This document shows positions 41,716-51,660 of a stretch of DNA of 58,319 nucleotides, in pieces. The notes below the pieces were generated by a model. The model saw nothing but the letters and a program-made list of their open reading frames with translations, did no database searches and was not told the DNA's origin. The stretch's first letter is position 1, and every line of letters starts with the position of its first letter. This stretch comes from JBNKHH01 sp050290245. GTDB taxonomy: Bacteria; Pseudomonadota; Alphaproteobacteria; Rhodobacterales; Rhodobacteraceae. The DNA is taken from assembly GCA_050290245.1 (NCBI GenBank), contig JBNKHH010000041.1, positions 1 through 58,319 of the forward strand. Direction: 5' to 3'. The translations under genes were made by a program, and so were the position numbers.

Positions 41716-43464
41716 TTGTCCAATGACGAAAGCTGGTCCGCGCGCAAGACGCGCTGGTTGAACCGCTTCCACGCCCGCGCGGCTGCTTTGTCGCGCCCTG
41801 CGACCGCATTTACGACAACGCCCGAGCCCCGGACCATCGGCACTTTTGCCCGCGGTCGCCAAATCACTGGTGGCAACTTCCTTTTTGCGGGTTTCCTCGT
41901 TCAGGCTCCGGGGACGGTCATCTGGGATCTGCCCATGCCCGATGCGGCCTTCGAGGCCGAGATCCACGGTTTTACATGGCTTGATGACCTGGCCGCCGTA
42001 GGCGATGTCCACGCCATCAAACGCGCGCAGGAATGGACCCACGACTGGGTCCGCCGCTATGGGCGCGGCGCCGGACCGGGGTGGACGCCCGACCTGACGG
42101 GGCGGAGATTGATTCGCTGGATCAACCACGCCATCCTGCTATTGAACGGGCAGGAACGCGCTATCAGCGAGGCATATTTTCGCTCGCTCGCCAGCCAGAC
42201 GATTTTTCTCTCCCGACGTTGGAAAGCCGCGTCGCCGGGGCTGCCGAGGTTCGAGGCACTGACAGGTCTGATTTATGCGGGACTGGCGCTTTCCGGCATG
42301 GACCGGCACGTCGGGCTGGCGATGCGCGCCCTGGAAAGGGAATGCGCCAACGAAATCGACGACAGCGGAGGACTTCTGACCCGCAACCCCGAGGAACTGC
42401 TCGACGTTTTCACTTTGCTAAACTGGGCTGCCGCTGCGCTTCAGGAATCCGGGCAGCAACCAGGCGACCGGCTCATGGGAACCATAGCCGTCGTCGCACC
42501 TGTTCTCAGGGCTCTGCGTCATTCCGACGGAGGGCTGGCCCGCTTCCACGGCGGCGGGCGCGGGCTTGAAGGACGTCTTGATCGTGCTCTTGCGACCGCC
42601 GGAGTGCGTGGAGCGCCGCGACACGAACTCGCCATGGGGTTCGCCCGCATCGCCCATGGCCGCACCAGCATCATCATCGACGCCGCCCCGCCACCCAAAC
42701 CCGAGGCTTCGGCCAATGCCCACGCATCGACGCTTGCTTTCGAACTGACCTCCGGGCGCCGTCCCCTGATCGTCAATTGCGGATCGGGTGCAACCTTTGG
42801 CAAGAACTGGCGCAGGGCAGGGCGGGCGACCCCCAGCCATTCAACACTTGGCATCGAAGGCTATTCCTCGTCCCGTCTCGGCGTCGCGGGCATGGTGTCT
42901 GGCCGCAAGGCCGAACTTCTGGTCGACGCGCCGACCGAAGTTCGCTTCGAACGCGACGAGGTCGAGGGCGGTACGCGTATCGTCGTTGGACATAATGGCT
43001 ATCAGGCCAGCCATGGGCTGACCCACGTGCGCACCATGCACATCGGTTTCGACGGCCGCGAACTGCACGGCGAAGACGTTCTTCTGGCGATGAGCAGACC
43101 GGACAAGCGCCGTTTTGATCTGATTTTTGACAAGTCACGTTTCAAGGGCGTGCCTTTTTCGATTCGTTTTCACCTTCACCCCGACGTCGACGCAACGCTG
43201 GATATGAACGGTTCTGCCGTCTCGATGGTGCTGAAAAGTGGCGAGATCTGGGTCTTTCGTTTCACTGGCCCTGTAGATTTGGCCCTGGAATCGAGTGTTT
43301 ACCTGGAAAAATCGCGCCTAAGCCCCCGTGCGACCAAACAGGTCGTTCTCTCTGGCCATGCCATGGAGTATGCCACCCGCGTCAGCTGGTCCCTGTCCAA
43401 GACGCAGGATACGCCCTCGGCGATCCGCGACTATGGCCAGGAAGGCGAACTGGCAGAAGAATGA
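41716..43464 (+). CDS. Heparinase II/III family protein
   Basis: The 582-residue protein has an N-terminal alpha/alpha toroid (WLDDLAAVGDVHAIKRAQEW) and a C-terminal beta domain with FARIAHGRTSIIIDAAPPP and ATPSHSTLGIEG, as in the heparinase II/III-like family. These are polysaccharide lyases, but housekeeping alphaproteobacterial members in this position have unknown substrates. No signal peptide is seen. The start is TTG 41716 behind GAGGCAGGGA. Confidence 0.85.
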   Translation: MSNDESWSARKTRWLNRFHARAAALSRPATAFTTTPEPRTIGTFARGRQITGGNFLFAGFLVQAPGTVIWDLPMPDAAFEAEIHGFTWLDDLAAVGDVHAIKRAQEWTHDWVRRYGRGAGPGWTPDLTGRRLIRWINHAILLLNGQERAISEAYFRSLASQTIFLSRRWKAASPGLPRFEALTGLIYAGLALSGMDRHVGLAMRALERECANEIDDSGGLLTRNPEELLDVFTLLNWAAAALQESGQQPGDRLMGTIAVVAPVLRALRHSDGGLARFHGGGRGLEGRLDRALATAGVRGAPRHELAMGFARIAHGRTSIIIDAAPPPKPEASANAHASTLAFELTSGRRPLIVNCGSGATFGKNWRRAGRATPSHSTLGIEGYSSSRLGVAGMVSGRKAELLVDAPTEVRFERDEVEGGTRIVVGHNGYQASHGLTHVRTMHIGFDGRELHGEDVLLAMSRPDKRRFDLIFDKSRFKGVPFSIRFHLHPDVDATLDMNGSAVSMVLKSGEIWVFRFTGPVDLALESSVYLEKSRLSPRATKQVVLSGHAMEYATRVSWSLSKTQDTPSAIRDYGQEGELAEE

Positions 43465-43485
43465 CATAGCAGGAACCGATCCGAC

Positions 43486-45075
43486 ATGACCGATTTGCAG
43501 CCGGTACGCCGCGCGCTTCTTTCCGTTTCCGACAAGACCGGGCTGGTTGATTTCGCCACCGCCCTGGCCAGCAAGGGGGTCGAACTGATCTCAACTGGCG
43601 GCACCGCCAGAACCCTGCGCGAAGCTGGCCTGACAGTGGCCGACGTCGCAGACCTGACAGGTTTCCCGGAAATGATGGATGGTCGCGTCAAGACACTGCA
43701 CCCGGTCGTGCATGGTGGCCTTCTGGCGCTGCGCGACGATGCGGGCCATGTCGCCTCGATGGAGGCGCACGGTATCGGGCCGATCGACCTGCTGGTCGTC
43801 AACCTTTATCCCTTCGAGGCCACGGTCGCTGCCGGTGCCGACTACGACACCGCGATCGAGAACATCGACATCGGCGGCCCAGCGATGATCCGGGCAGCCG
43901 CCAAGAACCACGCTTTCGTCAACGTCGTGGTGGATGTCGAAGACTACGCCGCCGTTCTGGCGGAACTGGACGCGAACGACGGACAGACCACCTATGGCTT
44001 CCGCCAGCGTCTGGCTTTGACAGCCTATTCTCGCACCGGTGCCTATGACGCCGCCGTGTCGGCCTGGATGGCGACTGCCATTGAAGAGGCCACCCCCCGC
44101 CGACGCACCTTTGCCGGCAAGCTGGCCCAAAGCCTCCGCTATGGCGAGAACCCACACCAGGCCGCCGCCTTCTATACCGACGGTACCGACATTCCCGGCG
44201 TCGCCACGGCGGAACAGCACCAGGGCAAGGAGCTGTCCTACAACAACATCAACGACACCGATGCGGCTTTCCGTCTTGTGGCAGAGTTCGACCCTGCCCA
44301 GGGACCGGCAGTTGCGATCATCAAGCACGCCAACCCCTGTGGCGTGGCACGCGGCGATACTTTTGCCCAGGCGTTTGGCCGCGCCTTCGACTGCGACCGC
44401 ACCTCGGCCTTTGGTGGTATTGTTGCGCTGAACGGTACGCTCGACGGTGATACCGCCCGCGCGATCTCCGAAATCTTCACCGAGGTGGTCATAGCTCCAG
44501 AGGCAACCGACGAAGCCAAGGAGGTTTTCGCTGCCAAGAAGAACCTGCGTCTTCTGACAACGGGCGGTTTGCCCGATGCCACCGCCGCCCGCCTGGCCGT
44601 CCGCCAGGTTTCGGGCGGTTGGCTGGTGCAGGACGATGACATCGGGCGCATCACCGCCGCCGATCTCAGGGTCGTGACAAAACTCGCACCGACCGACGAT
44701 CAGGTCGCCGACATGCTGTTTGCATGGCGCGTGGCCAAGCACGTCAAGTCGAACGCCATCATCTATGCGCGCGACATGGCCACGGTCGGTATCGGCGCGG
44801 GCCAGATGAGCCGCGTCGACAGCTCCGCCATCGCGGCACTCAAGGCCAAGCGCATGGCGGACGAGATCGGCCTCGCCCAAAGCCCTGCTGTGGGGTCCGT
44901 GGTCGCGTCGGACGCCTTCTTCCCGTTCCCCGATGGCCTACTGGCCGCTGCGGATGCCGGTGCGACGGCTGTCATCCAGCCCGGTGGTTCCATGCGGGAT
45001 GATGCCGTTATCGAGGCTGCTGACGAGGCAGGGCTTGCAATGGTCTTCACCGGCATGAGACATTTCCGGCACTGA
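43486..45075 (+). CDS. purH: Bifunctional AICAR formyltransferase/IMP cyclohydrolase
   Basis: The 529-residue enzyme catalyses the last two steps of IMP synthesis. The N-terminal cyclohydrolase domain holds ALLSVSDKTGLVDFATALAS and GRVKTLHPVVHGG. The formyltransferase domain holds the Lys-His motif in IIKHANPCGVA and DAFFPFPDGL near the end. The length is typical. Its stop codon shares one base with the lspA start (TGATG). Confidence 0.97.
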   Translation: MTDLQPVRRALLSVSDKTGLVDFATALASKGVELISTGGTARTLREAGLTVADVADLTGFPEMMDGRVKTLHPVVHGGLLALRDDAGHVASMEAHGIGPIDLLVVNLYPFEATVAAGADYDTAIENIDIGGPAMIRAAAKNHAFVNVVVDVEDYAAVLAELDANDGQTTYGFRQRLALTAYSRTGAYDAAVSAWMATAIEEATPRRRTFAGKLAQSLRYGENPHQAAAFYTDGTDIPGVATAEQHQGKELSYNNINDTDAAFRLVAEFDPAQGPAVAIIKHANPCGVARGDTFAQAFGRAFDCDRTSAFGGIVALNGTLDGDTARAISEIFTEVVIAPEATDEAKEVFAAKKNLRLLTTGGLPDATAARLAVRQVSGGWLVQDDDIGRITAADLRVVTKLAPTDDQVADMLFAWRVAKHVKSNAIIYARDMATVGIGAGQMSRVDSSAIAALKAKRMADEIGLAQSPAVGSVVASDAFFPFPDGLLAAADAGATAVIQPGGSMRDDAVIEAADEAGLAMVFTGMRHFRH

Positions 45076-45569
45076 TGAAGACACTTGCGCCCCTGATCCG
45101 CACGACACTTCTCGTGGTAGCGCTCGACCAGCTTTCAAAGCTGGTCGTGGTGCAGCTCATGGATCTGAAAACCCTGGGCGTCATCATGGTCGCCGATCCC
45201 TACCTGATCCTGCGCATGGCCTGGAACGAAGGTATCAACTTTGGCTTTGTTCCCTTCGCCGGAAAATGGGTGTTGATCGGTCTGGCCGTGGCAATCTGTG
45301 CCTGGATTGTCGGTTGGATGGTTCGCGACAAGCCGGGAAAATGGGTTCAGGTCTCGGCCGGTCTGGTCGTTGGCGGGGCTGTCGGCAATGTTGTTGACCG
45401 GGTGGTGTATGGCGCGGTTGCCGATTTCCTGAACATGTCCTGCTGCGGCTTCGAAAACCCCTGGTCGTTCAACCTGGCCGATATCGCGATCTTCGCTGGC
45501 GCGGCAGGCCTGATCTTCCTGACGCCCAGCAAAACGGTTGAGGTGGAAGCCCCACGAGACCAGAACTGA
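45075..45569 (+). CDS. lspA: Lipoprotein signal peptidase
   Basis: The 164-residue inner-membrane aspartic peptidase removes signal peptides from prolipoproteins. The family blocks WNEGINFGF, GGAVGNVVDRVVYGAVADF and NLADIAIFAG are present, with the two catalytic Asp in DRVVYGAVADF (D of the DR pair) and NLAD. Four hydrophobic helices are visible. A lipoprotein gene follows directly. Confidence 0.95.
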   Translation: MKTLAPLIRTTLLVVALDQLSKLVVVQLMDLKTLGVIMVADPYLILRMAWNEGINFGFVPFAGKWVLIGLAVAICAWIVGWMVRDKPGKWVQVSAGLVVGGAVGNVVDRVVYGAVADFLNMSCCGFENPWSFNLADIAIFAGAAGLIFLTPSKTVEVEAPRDQN

Positions 45570-45641
45570 CGGCATTTCGAAAAGCGGTTCCAACGACTGG
45601 CGTTGCACAGTATGACAGAACAAACGGGTTCGAGGATTAAA

Positions 45642-46157
45642 ATGGCGCGTGCATTTCTTGCGATAGCTCTGCTTCTGGCGGTCACCGCCTGCAGTCGCGA
45701 TCCAGGCCTGATGAACATCAAGCAGCCGCGTGAAGAAGGCCCCGACGAGTTCGCGGTCGTGCCGATCAAACCGCTTGAGATGCCCGAGGATTTCGCTGCG
45801 CTGCCCGCCCCGACACCGGGCGGCGTAAATCGTACCGATCCCACGCCCGAGGCAGATGTCGCACTTGCCCTTGGTGGCAATCCTGAAGTCTTGACGCGCG
45901 GGTCCAGCGACGTTGCTCTTGTGGCCCATGCGACACGGTTCGGCGTCGAGAGGAATATCCGCAACCGCCTTGCTTCCGAGGACGAAGCCTGGCGGCACGA
46001 AAACCGGGGCCGCGTCCTTGAGCGGCTTTTGCAAGTGAACGTCTACTACAACGCCTATGAGCCGATGGAGTTGGATCAGCGGCGCGAACTGGAACGCCTG
46101 CGCCGCCTGGGGATCCGCACATCGGCCGTTCCGCCGGAACCCGCTTCGGGCAACTGA
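45642..46157 (+). CDS. DUF3035 lipoprotein
   Basis: The 171-residue protein has a lipoprotein signal with lipobox TACSRDPG (Cys18 or near). The segment PDEFAVVPIKPLEMPEDFAA then LPAPTPGG is the DUF3035 family hallmark. The function is unknown and the likely place is the periplasmic membrane face. ATG 45642 follows GAGG; ATG 45612 is in frame but weaker. It directly follows the peptidase that matures lipoproteins. Confidence 0.85.
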   Translation: MARAFLAIALLLAVTACSRDPGLMNIKQPREEGPDEFAVVPIKPLEMPEDFAALPAPTPGGVNRTDPTPEADVALALGGNPEVLTRGSSDVALVAHATRFGVERNIRNRLASEDEAWRHENRGRVLERLLQVNVYYNAYEPMELDQRRELERLRRLGIRTSAVPPEPASGN

Positions 46158-46236
46158 CATTCAATTTTTCGCAAGCGCCCTTGAAGGTCCCGCCAAAGAG
46201 GCCATCATCGGTCTGTTCGAGTGGAAAGGAACGTAT

Positions 46237-47577
46237 ATGCGTAATCTGTGGGCCACGCTTGCGGCAACGCTCGCCCTCGCAAGTCAGGCGGCCAATGCCG
46301 AAAGCGTGACCAGCTTCACGCTGGACAACGGCCTTGAAGCCGTCGTCATCGAAAACCACCGCGCACCGGTGGTCACGCACATGGTCTGGTACCGCGTCGG
46401 ATCGGCAGATGAACCCCCGGGAAAGTCAGGCATCGCACATTTCCTGGAACACCTGATGTTCAAGGCGACCGATGAACTGGCATCCGGAGAACTCAGCGAT
46501 ACTGTTGCGCGGAACGGCGGCAGCGACAACGCCTTCACTTCCTATGACTACACCGCATATTTCCAGCGCATCGCCGCAGACCGCCTCGATCTTGTGATGG
46601 GGATGGAAGCCAGCCGCATGGATGGCCTGGCTCTGGTCGAAGGTGACATCGCCACCGAACGAGACGTGGTAATTGAAGAGCGGAACCAACGCACCGAAAA
46701 CGATCCCGGCGCCCTGTTCAACGAACAATTGCGTGCGGCTCAATACCTGAATCATCCTTACGGTATCCCCATCATCGGATGGAAACACGAGGCTCATTCG
46801 CTTGGCCTCGAAGATGCCGTCACGTTCTACAAATCGCACTACGGTCCTAACAACGCCGTTTTGGTTGTGGCAGGCGACGTCAACCCCGAAGAGGTCCGCG
46901 CCCTCGCCGAAAAGCACTATGGCGTCATCCCTGCGAATCCGTTGATCGAACGACGCGAGCGCGTGACCGAACCGCCGCAGCTTGCCGAGCGCCGTCTTGT
47001 CTACGCCGATCCGCGGATCGGAAACGACTATGTCATGCGCAGCTATCTTGCCCCCGAACGGGACGCGGGCAACCAGAAGCAGGCCGCGGCCCTGACGATT
47101 TTGGCCGAAGTCTTGGGCGGCTCGCCAACCACATCGGTTTTTGCGAAGAAGCTGCAATTCGACGACGCCAAGGCTGTCTATACATCGGCCTGGTATTCAG
47201 GTGGGTCGCTTGACGACACCACGTTTGGTTTGGTGATCGTGCCCGCTCAGGGCGTTTCTCTCGATGATGCCGAGGAGGCGCTAGACCAGGCGGTTGCCGA
47301 GTTTTTGGAAGAAGGTGTCGATGCTGACGAGCTTGACCGCATCAAGATGCAGGTACGCGCCTCCGAGATTTATGCACTGGACGATATCCAGGCCATCGCC
47401 CGCCGCTACGGCTCGGGGCTGACCACCGGATTGACCGTCGCCGACATCGAATCCTGGCCCGACCTTTTGCAGGAGGTCACCGAAAGCGATGTCCTGGCAG
47501 CCGCCCGCATGGTGTTCGACCGAAGGCAGGCCGTCACCGGGTTTGTCCGCAGTCACTCGGAAGAGGTGATGCAATGA
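46237..47577 (+). CDS. M16 zinc metallopeptidase (active subunit)
   Basis: The 446-residue exported protein has a signal peptide (ATLALASQAANA) and the inverted zinc motif HFLEH, with the third ligand Glu in the later ERDVVIEERNQR segment. This is the catalytic half of a pitrilysin/processing-peptidase type pair that degrades or processes periplasmic peptides. ATG 46237 follows GGAAAGGA. It overlaps the non-catalytic partner gene by 4 nt. Confidence 0.93.
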   Translation: MRNLWATLAATLALASQAANAESVTSFTLDNGLEAVVIENHRAPVVTHMVWYRVGSADEPPGKSGIAHFLEHLMFKATDELASGELSDTVARNGGSDNAFTSYDYTAYFQRIAADRLDLVMGMEASRMDGLALVEGDIATERDVVIEERNQRTENDPGALFNEQLRAAQYLNHPYGIPIIGWKHEAHSLGLEDAVTFYKSHYGPNNAVLVVAGDVNPEEVRALAEKHYGVIPANPLIERRERVTEPPQLAERRLVYADPRIGNDYVMRSYLAPERDAGNQKQAAALTILAEVLGGSPTTSVFAKKLQFDDAKAVYTSAWYSGGSLDDTTFGLVIVPAQGVSLDDAEEALDQAVAEFLEEGVDADELDRIKMQVRASEIYALDDIQAIARRYGSGLTTGLTVADIESWPDLLQEVTESDVLAAARMVFDRRQAVTGFVRSHSEEVMQ

Positions 47578-48887
47578 TCCGTTTCGCAATTGCCGTCCTG
47601 ATCACGGCAGCTTTCGCGACGCCGCTGCGCGCGGCGGTCGACATTCAGGACATCACGACACCGGGGGGCATTCATGCCTGGCTGGTCGAGGAACACTCGA
47701 TCCCCTTCGCCGCTATCGAAATCCGCTTCAGGGGCGGCGGCTCGCTTGATCGCGAGGGAAAGCGCGGTGCCGTCAACCTGATGACAGGTTTGATCGAAGA
47801 GGGGGCGGGCGACTTGGACGCCCAGGCCTTCGCCGCCGCGCGCGACGGTCTTGCCGCCAGCTTTCGTTTCGATTCGCATCGCGACGCTCTGACAGTCTCC
47901 GCGCGCTTCCTGACCGAAAACCGGGACGAGGCGATGGCGCTCCTGCGCGAGGCCCTGGTCAATCCACGTTTCGACGACGATGCCATCGAGAGGGTGCGCG
48001 CGCAGGTCCTGTCCGGCATTCGGGGCGACGAAAACGACCCGAACGGCATCGCCTCGCGGACCTTCAACGCGCTGGCTTTCGGCGACCATCCATATGCGAC
48101 ACCGATTGACGGCACGATCGAAAGCGTTTCGGCGCTCTCTCGCGATGATATCGTGAATGCACACCGTGACGTCCTTGCCCAGGACCGCGTCTATGTTGGG
48201 GCGGCGGGCGATATCACGGCCGATGAACTTGCGGCGCTACTTGACGACTTGCTGGGCGACCTTCCCGCGACCGGGACGCCCTTGCCGGACGATGCGCCGA
48301 TCCAGTTCGATGGTGGCGTCACCCTGGTGCCCTTCGACACGCCTCAGTCCGTCGCGATCTTTGGGCACGAGGGCATTCCGCGCGACGATCCGGATTTTTT
48401 TGCGGCCTATGTCACCAACGAAATTTTCGGAGGTTCTGGCCGCCAGTCTCGGCTCAGCTACGAGGTGCGCGAAAAGCGCGGTCTGACTTATGGTGTTGGT
48501 TCGTATCTCGTGAATTACGACCACGCCGACATGGTCATCGGGCAACTCGCGTCCGCCAATGATCGCATGGGAGAGGCTATCGCGATCATTCAGGACGAAT
48601 GGGCCAAGATCGCCGAAGGCGACCTGACCGAAAAAGAACTGGACGAGGCAAAGACCTATCTGACCGGCGCCTATCCGCTGAGATTTGACGGTAACCGCAC
48701 AATTGCCCGCATTCTGGTGGGCATGCAGATGGACGGTCTCACACCTGATTATGTAACGACGCGCAACGACCGGGTGAACGCAGTGACGCTCGAAGACGTC
48801 CGTCGCGTCAGTGAACGGCTGTACCAGCCAGACGCGCTGCGGTTCGTGGTCGTGGGCCAGCCAGATGGCGTAGAGAACGTGAACTAA
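47574..48887 (+). CDS. M16 family protein (non-catalytic partner)
   Basis: The 437-residue exported protein has a signal peptide and the M16 fold, but the position of HxxEH reads NLMTGLIEEG, so no zinc site. The substrate-binding Arg/Tyr motif SRLSYEVREKRGLTYGVGSY is intact. Known M16B pairs combine a zinc subunit with an R/Y subunit in one chamber. The 4-nt overlap with the active gene fits such a heterodimer. Confidence 0.92.
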   Translation: MIRFAIAVLITAAFATPLRAAVDIQDITTPGGIHAWLVEEHSIPFAAIEIRFRGGGSLDREGKRGAVNLMTGLIEEGAGDLDAQAFAAARDGLAASFRFDSHRDALTVSARFLTENRDEAMALLREALVNPRFDDDAIERVRAQVLSGIRGDENDPNGIASRTFNALAFGDHPYATPIDGTIESVSALSRDDIVNAHRDVLAQDRVYVGAAGDITADELAALLDDLLGDLPATGTPLPDDAPIQFDGGVTLVPFDTPQSVAIFGHEGIPRDDPDFFAAYVTNEIFGGSGRQSRLSYEVREKRGLTYGVGSYLVNYDHADMVIGQLASANDRMGEAIAIIQDEWAKIAEGDLTEKELDEAKTYLTGAYPLRFDGNRTIARILVGMQMDGLTPDYVTTRNDRVNAVTLEDVRRVSERLYQPDALRFVVVGQPDGVENVN

Positions 48888-48905
48888 ACCGAAAAGGGGG
48901 AGAAA

Positions 48906-49808
48906 ATGCGCATTCTTTTTACCGGAGGCGCCGGAAAAGCCGGACGTCACGTCGTTCCCTACCTCGTCGCTCAGGGCCACCGGGTCTTGAATGTCGACCT
49001 GACGCCTCTTGACGCGCCCGGTGTCGACAACCGAATCGCCGATATCACCGACGCGGGACAGATGTTTGACGTCATGCACGGCTATGCCGGCTTTGACGAG
49101 CTTGAACCCGGAACCGGCGTCCCAAGTTTCGACGCCGTCGTCCACTTTGCCGCTGTGCCGCGCATACTTTTGACCCCTGACAATGAATGCTATCGCACCA
49201 ACGTCATCGGCACATACAACGTGATCGATGCGGCCCTGCGCGCAGGCGTGAAAAAGGTGATTTTCGCCTCCTCTGAGACAACATACGGTATCTGCTTCCA
49301 CGATGGCGAAAAGAAACCGGAATACGTTCCTGTTGATGAAGACCACCCCACGGTGCCCCAAGACAGCTATGCCATGTCCAAGGTCGTGAACGAGGTGACC
49401 GCCCGCAGCTTCCAGGCCCGAACGGGCGCAGACATCTATGGACTGCGCATCAACAACGTGATCGAACCGGACGAATATCGCACCAAGTTTCCTGACTTCA
49501 TCACCCAGCCCGGGAAACGCCGCCGCAATATCTTCGCCTATATCGATGCGCGCGACCTGGGACAGATGGTCCAGAAATGTCTCGAAACTGATGGCTTGGG
49601 CTACGAAATCTTCAACGTCTCCAACGACGACCACTCGGTCGCCGCCACGACCCCGGAGCTGATCGAGAAATTTTATGACGGCGTTCCGGTCAAGTCCGAC
49701 ATGGGCACGGATGAGACGTTTTACTCAAATGCGAAGGCAAAGCGCCTCCTGGGATATGCACCGCAACACAGCTGGCGGATGTATGTCGACGACCCGACAC
49801 AGGCCTGA
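48906..49808 (+). CDS. NAD(P)-dependent epimerase/dehydratase (extended SDR)
   Basis: The 300-residue protein has the Rossmann motif FTGGAGKAGRHVV, the SSETTYG segment and the catalytic YAMSK. It belongs to the extended SDR group that acts on nucleotide sugars or uronates. The exact substrate is unknown. GGGGGAG lies 4 bases before the ATG, an unusually short spacing. It is probably a separate unit after the M16 pair. Confidence 0.85.
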   Translation: MRILFTGGAGKAGRHVVPYLVAQGHRVLNVDLTPLDAPGVDNRIADITDAGQMFDVMHGYAGFDELEPGTGVPSFDAVVHFAAVPRILLTPDNECYRTNVIGTYNVIDAALRAGVKKVIFASSETTYGICFHDGEKKPEYVPVDEDHPTVPQDSYAMSKVVNEVTARSFQARTGADIYGLRINNVIEPDEYRTKFPDFITQPGKRRRNIFAYIDARDLGQMVQKCLETDGLGYEIFNVSNDDHSVAATTPELIEKFYDGVPVKSDMGTDETFYSNAKAKRLLGYAPQHSWRMYVDDPTQA

Positions 49809-49990
49809 TCTCCCCCGGATCAATCCTGTCTCGGCCATGATTTAATTTGACAGGGATGACGTGGGATCGCCCACGAGGCCAGGGGTGATCATCGGCGACC
49901 GAATGCGCACCGGCCGGCGTGGGCCCAGTGGTAGTATCCGGGCGCCGAATCCGCCTTTTCGCGCAGATTTTGATCTGGTCTACTCTCGGC

Positions 49991-50863
49991 ATGACAACAT
50001 TTGCTGTAATCGCCATGGGACAGATGGGGGCAGGCATTGCCGCCCGTCTGGTCGAAAACGGGGCCAATGTCCTGACATCGCTTGTGGGACGCAGCCCGCA
50101 AAGCGTTTCGCGTGCCCAGGTCGCCGGCGCCGTTTCAGCGTCAGATGAAGAGATTGTCGCCCGGTCGAGCGCGATACTGTCCATCGTTCCACCGGCACGT
50201 GCCGGAGAATTGAGCGACCGTTTTTTGCCGCTTCTCAAATCCGTGCAGCGCCCGCCGATCTTTCTCGACTGCAACGCCATCGCTCCCGACACGGTGCGCG
50301 AAATCTCGGACGCGTTCGGCAAAGCGGGCCTTCCCTTCGGCGACGCCTCGATCATCGGACCTGCACCGGCGCCGGGCAGACCCAGTCCGCGCCTTTATAT
50401 GTCTGGCGATGTTTCGGAACCGGCCGAAAGCTTGAAGGCGCGCGGTATCGACGCACGGGTCCTTTCCGACATCATCGGTGACGCCTCGTCGATCAAGATG
50501 GCCTATGCAGGCATAACCAAGGGCTTCCAGGCGCTCGGCACGGCAATGTCCATCGGCGCCGCGCGGAACGGCGTTCTCGAACCTTTGATCGACGAGTTGA
50601 ACCTTAGCCAGGACGCCCTTTTTGGCTGGCTGGTCCGTCATCTTCCCAAGATGCCCGACAAGGCCTACCGCTGGGACGGTGAGATGCTCGAAATTGCCAA
50701 GTTCCTCATGCCCGAGCAGGGGAGTTCAGGGATGTTTTTGGGGGCTGCCGACCTTTTCAGTCACGTCGCCGACGAGGTGGCCGGAGATGCCCCTTCCGAT
50801 CTGCTGGAGGCCCTCGAAAGGTTTACGCGCCGCGAGGGAAAAGAAAAACCGCGCCGAGCCTGA
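49991..50863 (+). CDS. NAD(P)-dependent oxidoreductase, DUF1932-type
   Basis: The 290-residue protein is beta-hydroxyacid dehydrogenase-like. The N-terminal FAVIAMGQMGAGIAARL is a variant GxGxxG. A C-terminal DUF1932 domain follows (SIKMAYAGITKGFQALGTAM, with the catalytic-type Lys). The substrate is unknown. ATG 49991 is chosen by family start; no strong ribosome site is seen. A terminator follows the stop. The 182-base gap before it has a CGTGGG-ATCG-CCCACG hairpin at 49860-49875. Confidence 0.8.
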   Translation: MTTFAVIAMGQMGAGIAARLVENGANVLTSLVGRSPQSVSRAQVAGAVSASDEEIVARSSAILSIVPPARAGELSDRFLPLLKSVQRPPIFLDCNAIAPDTVREISDAFGKAGLPFGDASIIGPAPAPGRPSPRLYMSGDVSEPAESLKARGIDARVLSDIIGDASSIKMAYAGITKGFQALGTAMSIGAARNGVLEPLIDELNLSQDALFGWLVRHLPKMPDKAYRWDGEMLEIAKFLMPEQGSSGMFLGAADLFSHVADEVAGDAPSDLLEALERFTRREGKEKPRRA

Positions 50864-50873
50864 CGCGGTTTTT
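50844..50873. terminator. Bidirectional intrinsic terminator
   Basis: AAAAACCGCG, a 10-base loop and CGCGGTTTTT form a stem with U-runs on both strands. It serves the DUF1932 gene and the convergent carD gene. Confidence 0.9.
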
Positions 50874-50892
50874 CAGTAGTGTCGATTTTGGG

Positions 50893-51402
50893 TCAGGCCG
50901 CGCGGCTGACCAGCACGTCATCAACCTGCTTTTGCGCATCCGTTTCGTCAGCACCGCTGACAGCGGCGACTTCGCGGGTCAGGCGCTCAAGGGCGGCTTC
51001 GTACAGCTGGCGCTCGGAATAGCTCTGCTCGCGCTGGTCGTCGGCGCGATGCAGGTCGCGAACCACCTCGGCGATGGCAATCAGGTCGCCCGAGTTGATC
51101 TTTTGCTCATATTCCTGGGCGCGGCGGGACCACATGGCCTTCTTGACGCGGGCCTTGCCCTTCAAGGTGGTCATGGCCTTGGAAACGACCTCTGGCGACG
51201 ACAGGGTGCGCATGCCGACATCGGCCGCCTTGTTCGTCGGAACCCGCAGGGTCATCTTGTCCTTCTCGAACGAGATCACGAAGAGCTCAAGCGTCAGGCC
51301 AGCGATCTCCTGTTCTTCGATCGAGATGATCTGGCCCACCCCATGGGCCGGATAAACGACGAAATCGTTCGGACGGAATTCCATCTTCTTAGGTTTGCTC
51401 AT
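50893..51402 (-). CDS. carD: CarD-family transcription regulator
   Basis: The 169-residue protein has an N-terminal RNA polymerase-interaction domain (DFVVYPAHGVGQIISIEEQE) and a helical DNA-binding part with KKAMWSRRAQEYEQKI. CarD stabilises open promoter complexes and is common in alphaproteobacteria. A good promoter lies at 51537-51565. Confidence 0.93.
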   Translation of the reverse strand: MSKPKKMEFRPNDFVVYPAHGVGQIISIEEQEIAGLTLELFVISFEKDKMTLRVPTNKAADVGMRTLSSPEVVSKAMTTLKGKARVKKAMWSRRAQEYEQKINSGDLIAIAEVVRDLHRADDQREQSYSERQLYEAALERLTREVAAVSGADETDAQKQVDDVLVSRAA

Positions 51403-51536
51403 TCAACCATTTTCCTTTCAAACCCCGGAACCAGGCGACAAAAACACGTCGGGAACACACACATCTCCCCGCCGCTTTCGCTATGTCGCCGCACGCATCC
51501 AGACAAAGACGTCCGGGCTCCGGCCTATGTTTTAGA

Positions 51537-51565
51537 AATATAGCAAAAAATTAGGGCGATTCCAA
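51537..51565 (-). promoter_or_regulatory. Sigma70 promoter of carD
   Basis: On the minus strand TTGGAA, exactly 17 bases and TATATT form a strong housekeeping promoter about 135 bases before the carD start. The long leader could hold further control. No gene is seen in the 258-base gap. Confidence 0.7.
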
Positions 51566-51660
51566 GGCAGGTGCGGTGCACTCGCGCTTGCCCTCAAGCA
51601 AACAAAGGGTAATCTTGGTTAACTTCCGTGGCGGAACTTGGGTCGCCGCCTCCCGAATCG

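Noticed and set aside
49847..49875. TTGACA promoter before the DUF1932 gene
   Set aside because: No acceptable -10 box follows at 16-18 bases; a CGTGGG/CCCACG hairpin occupies the place.
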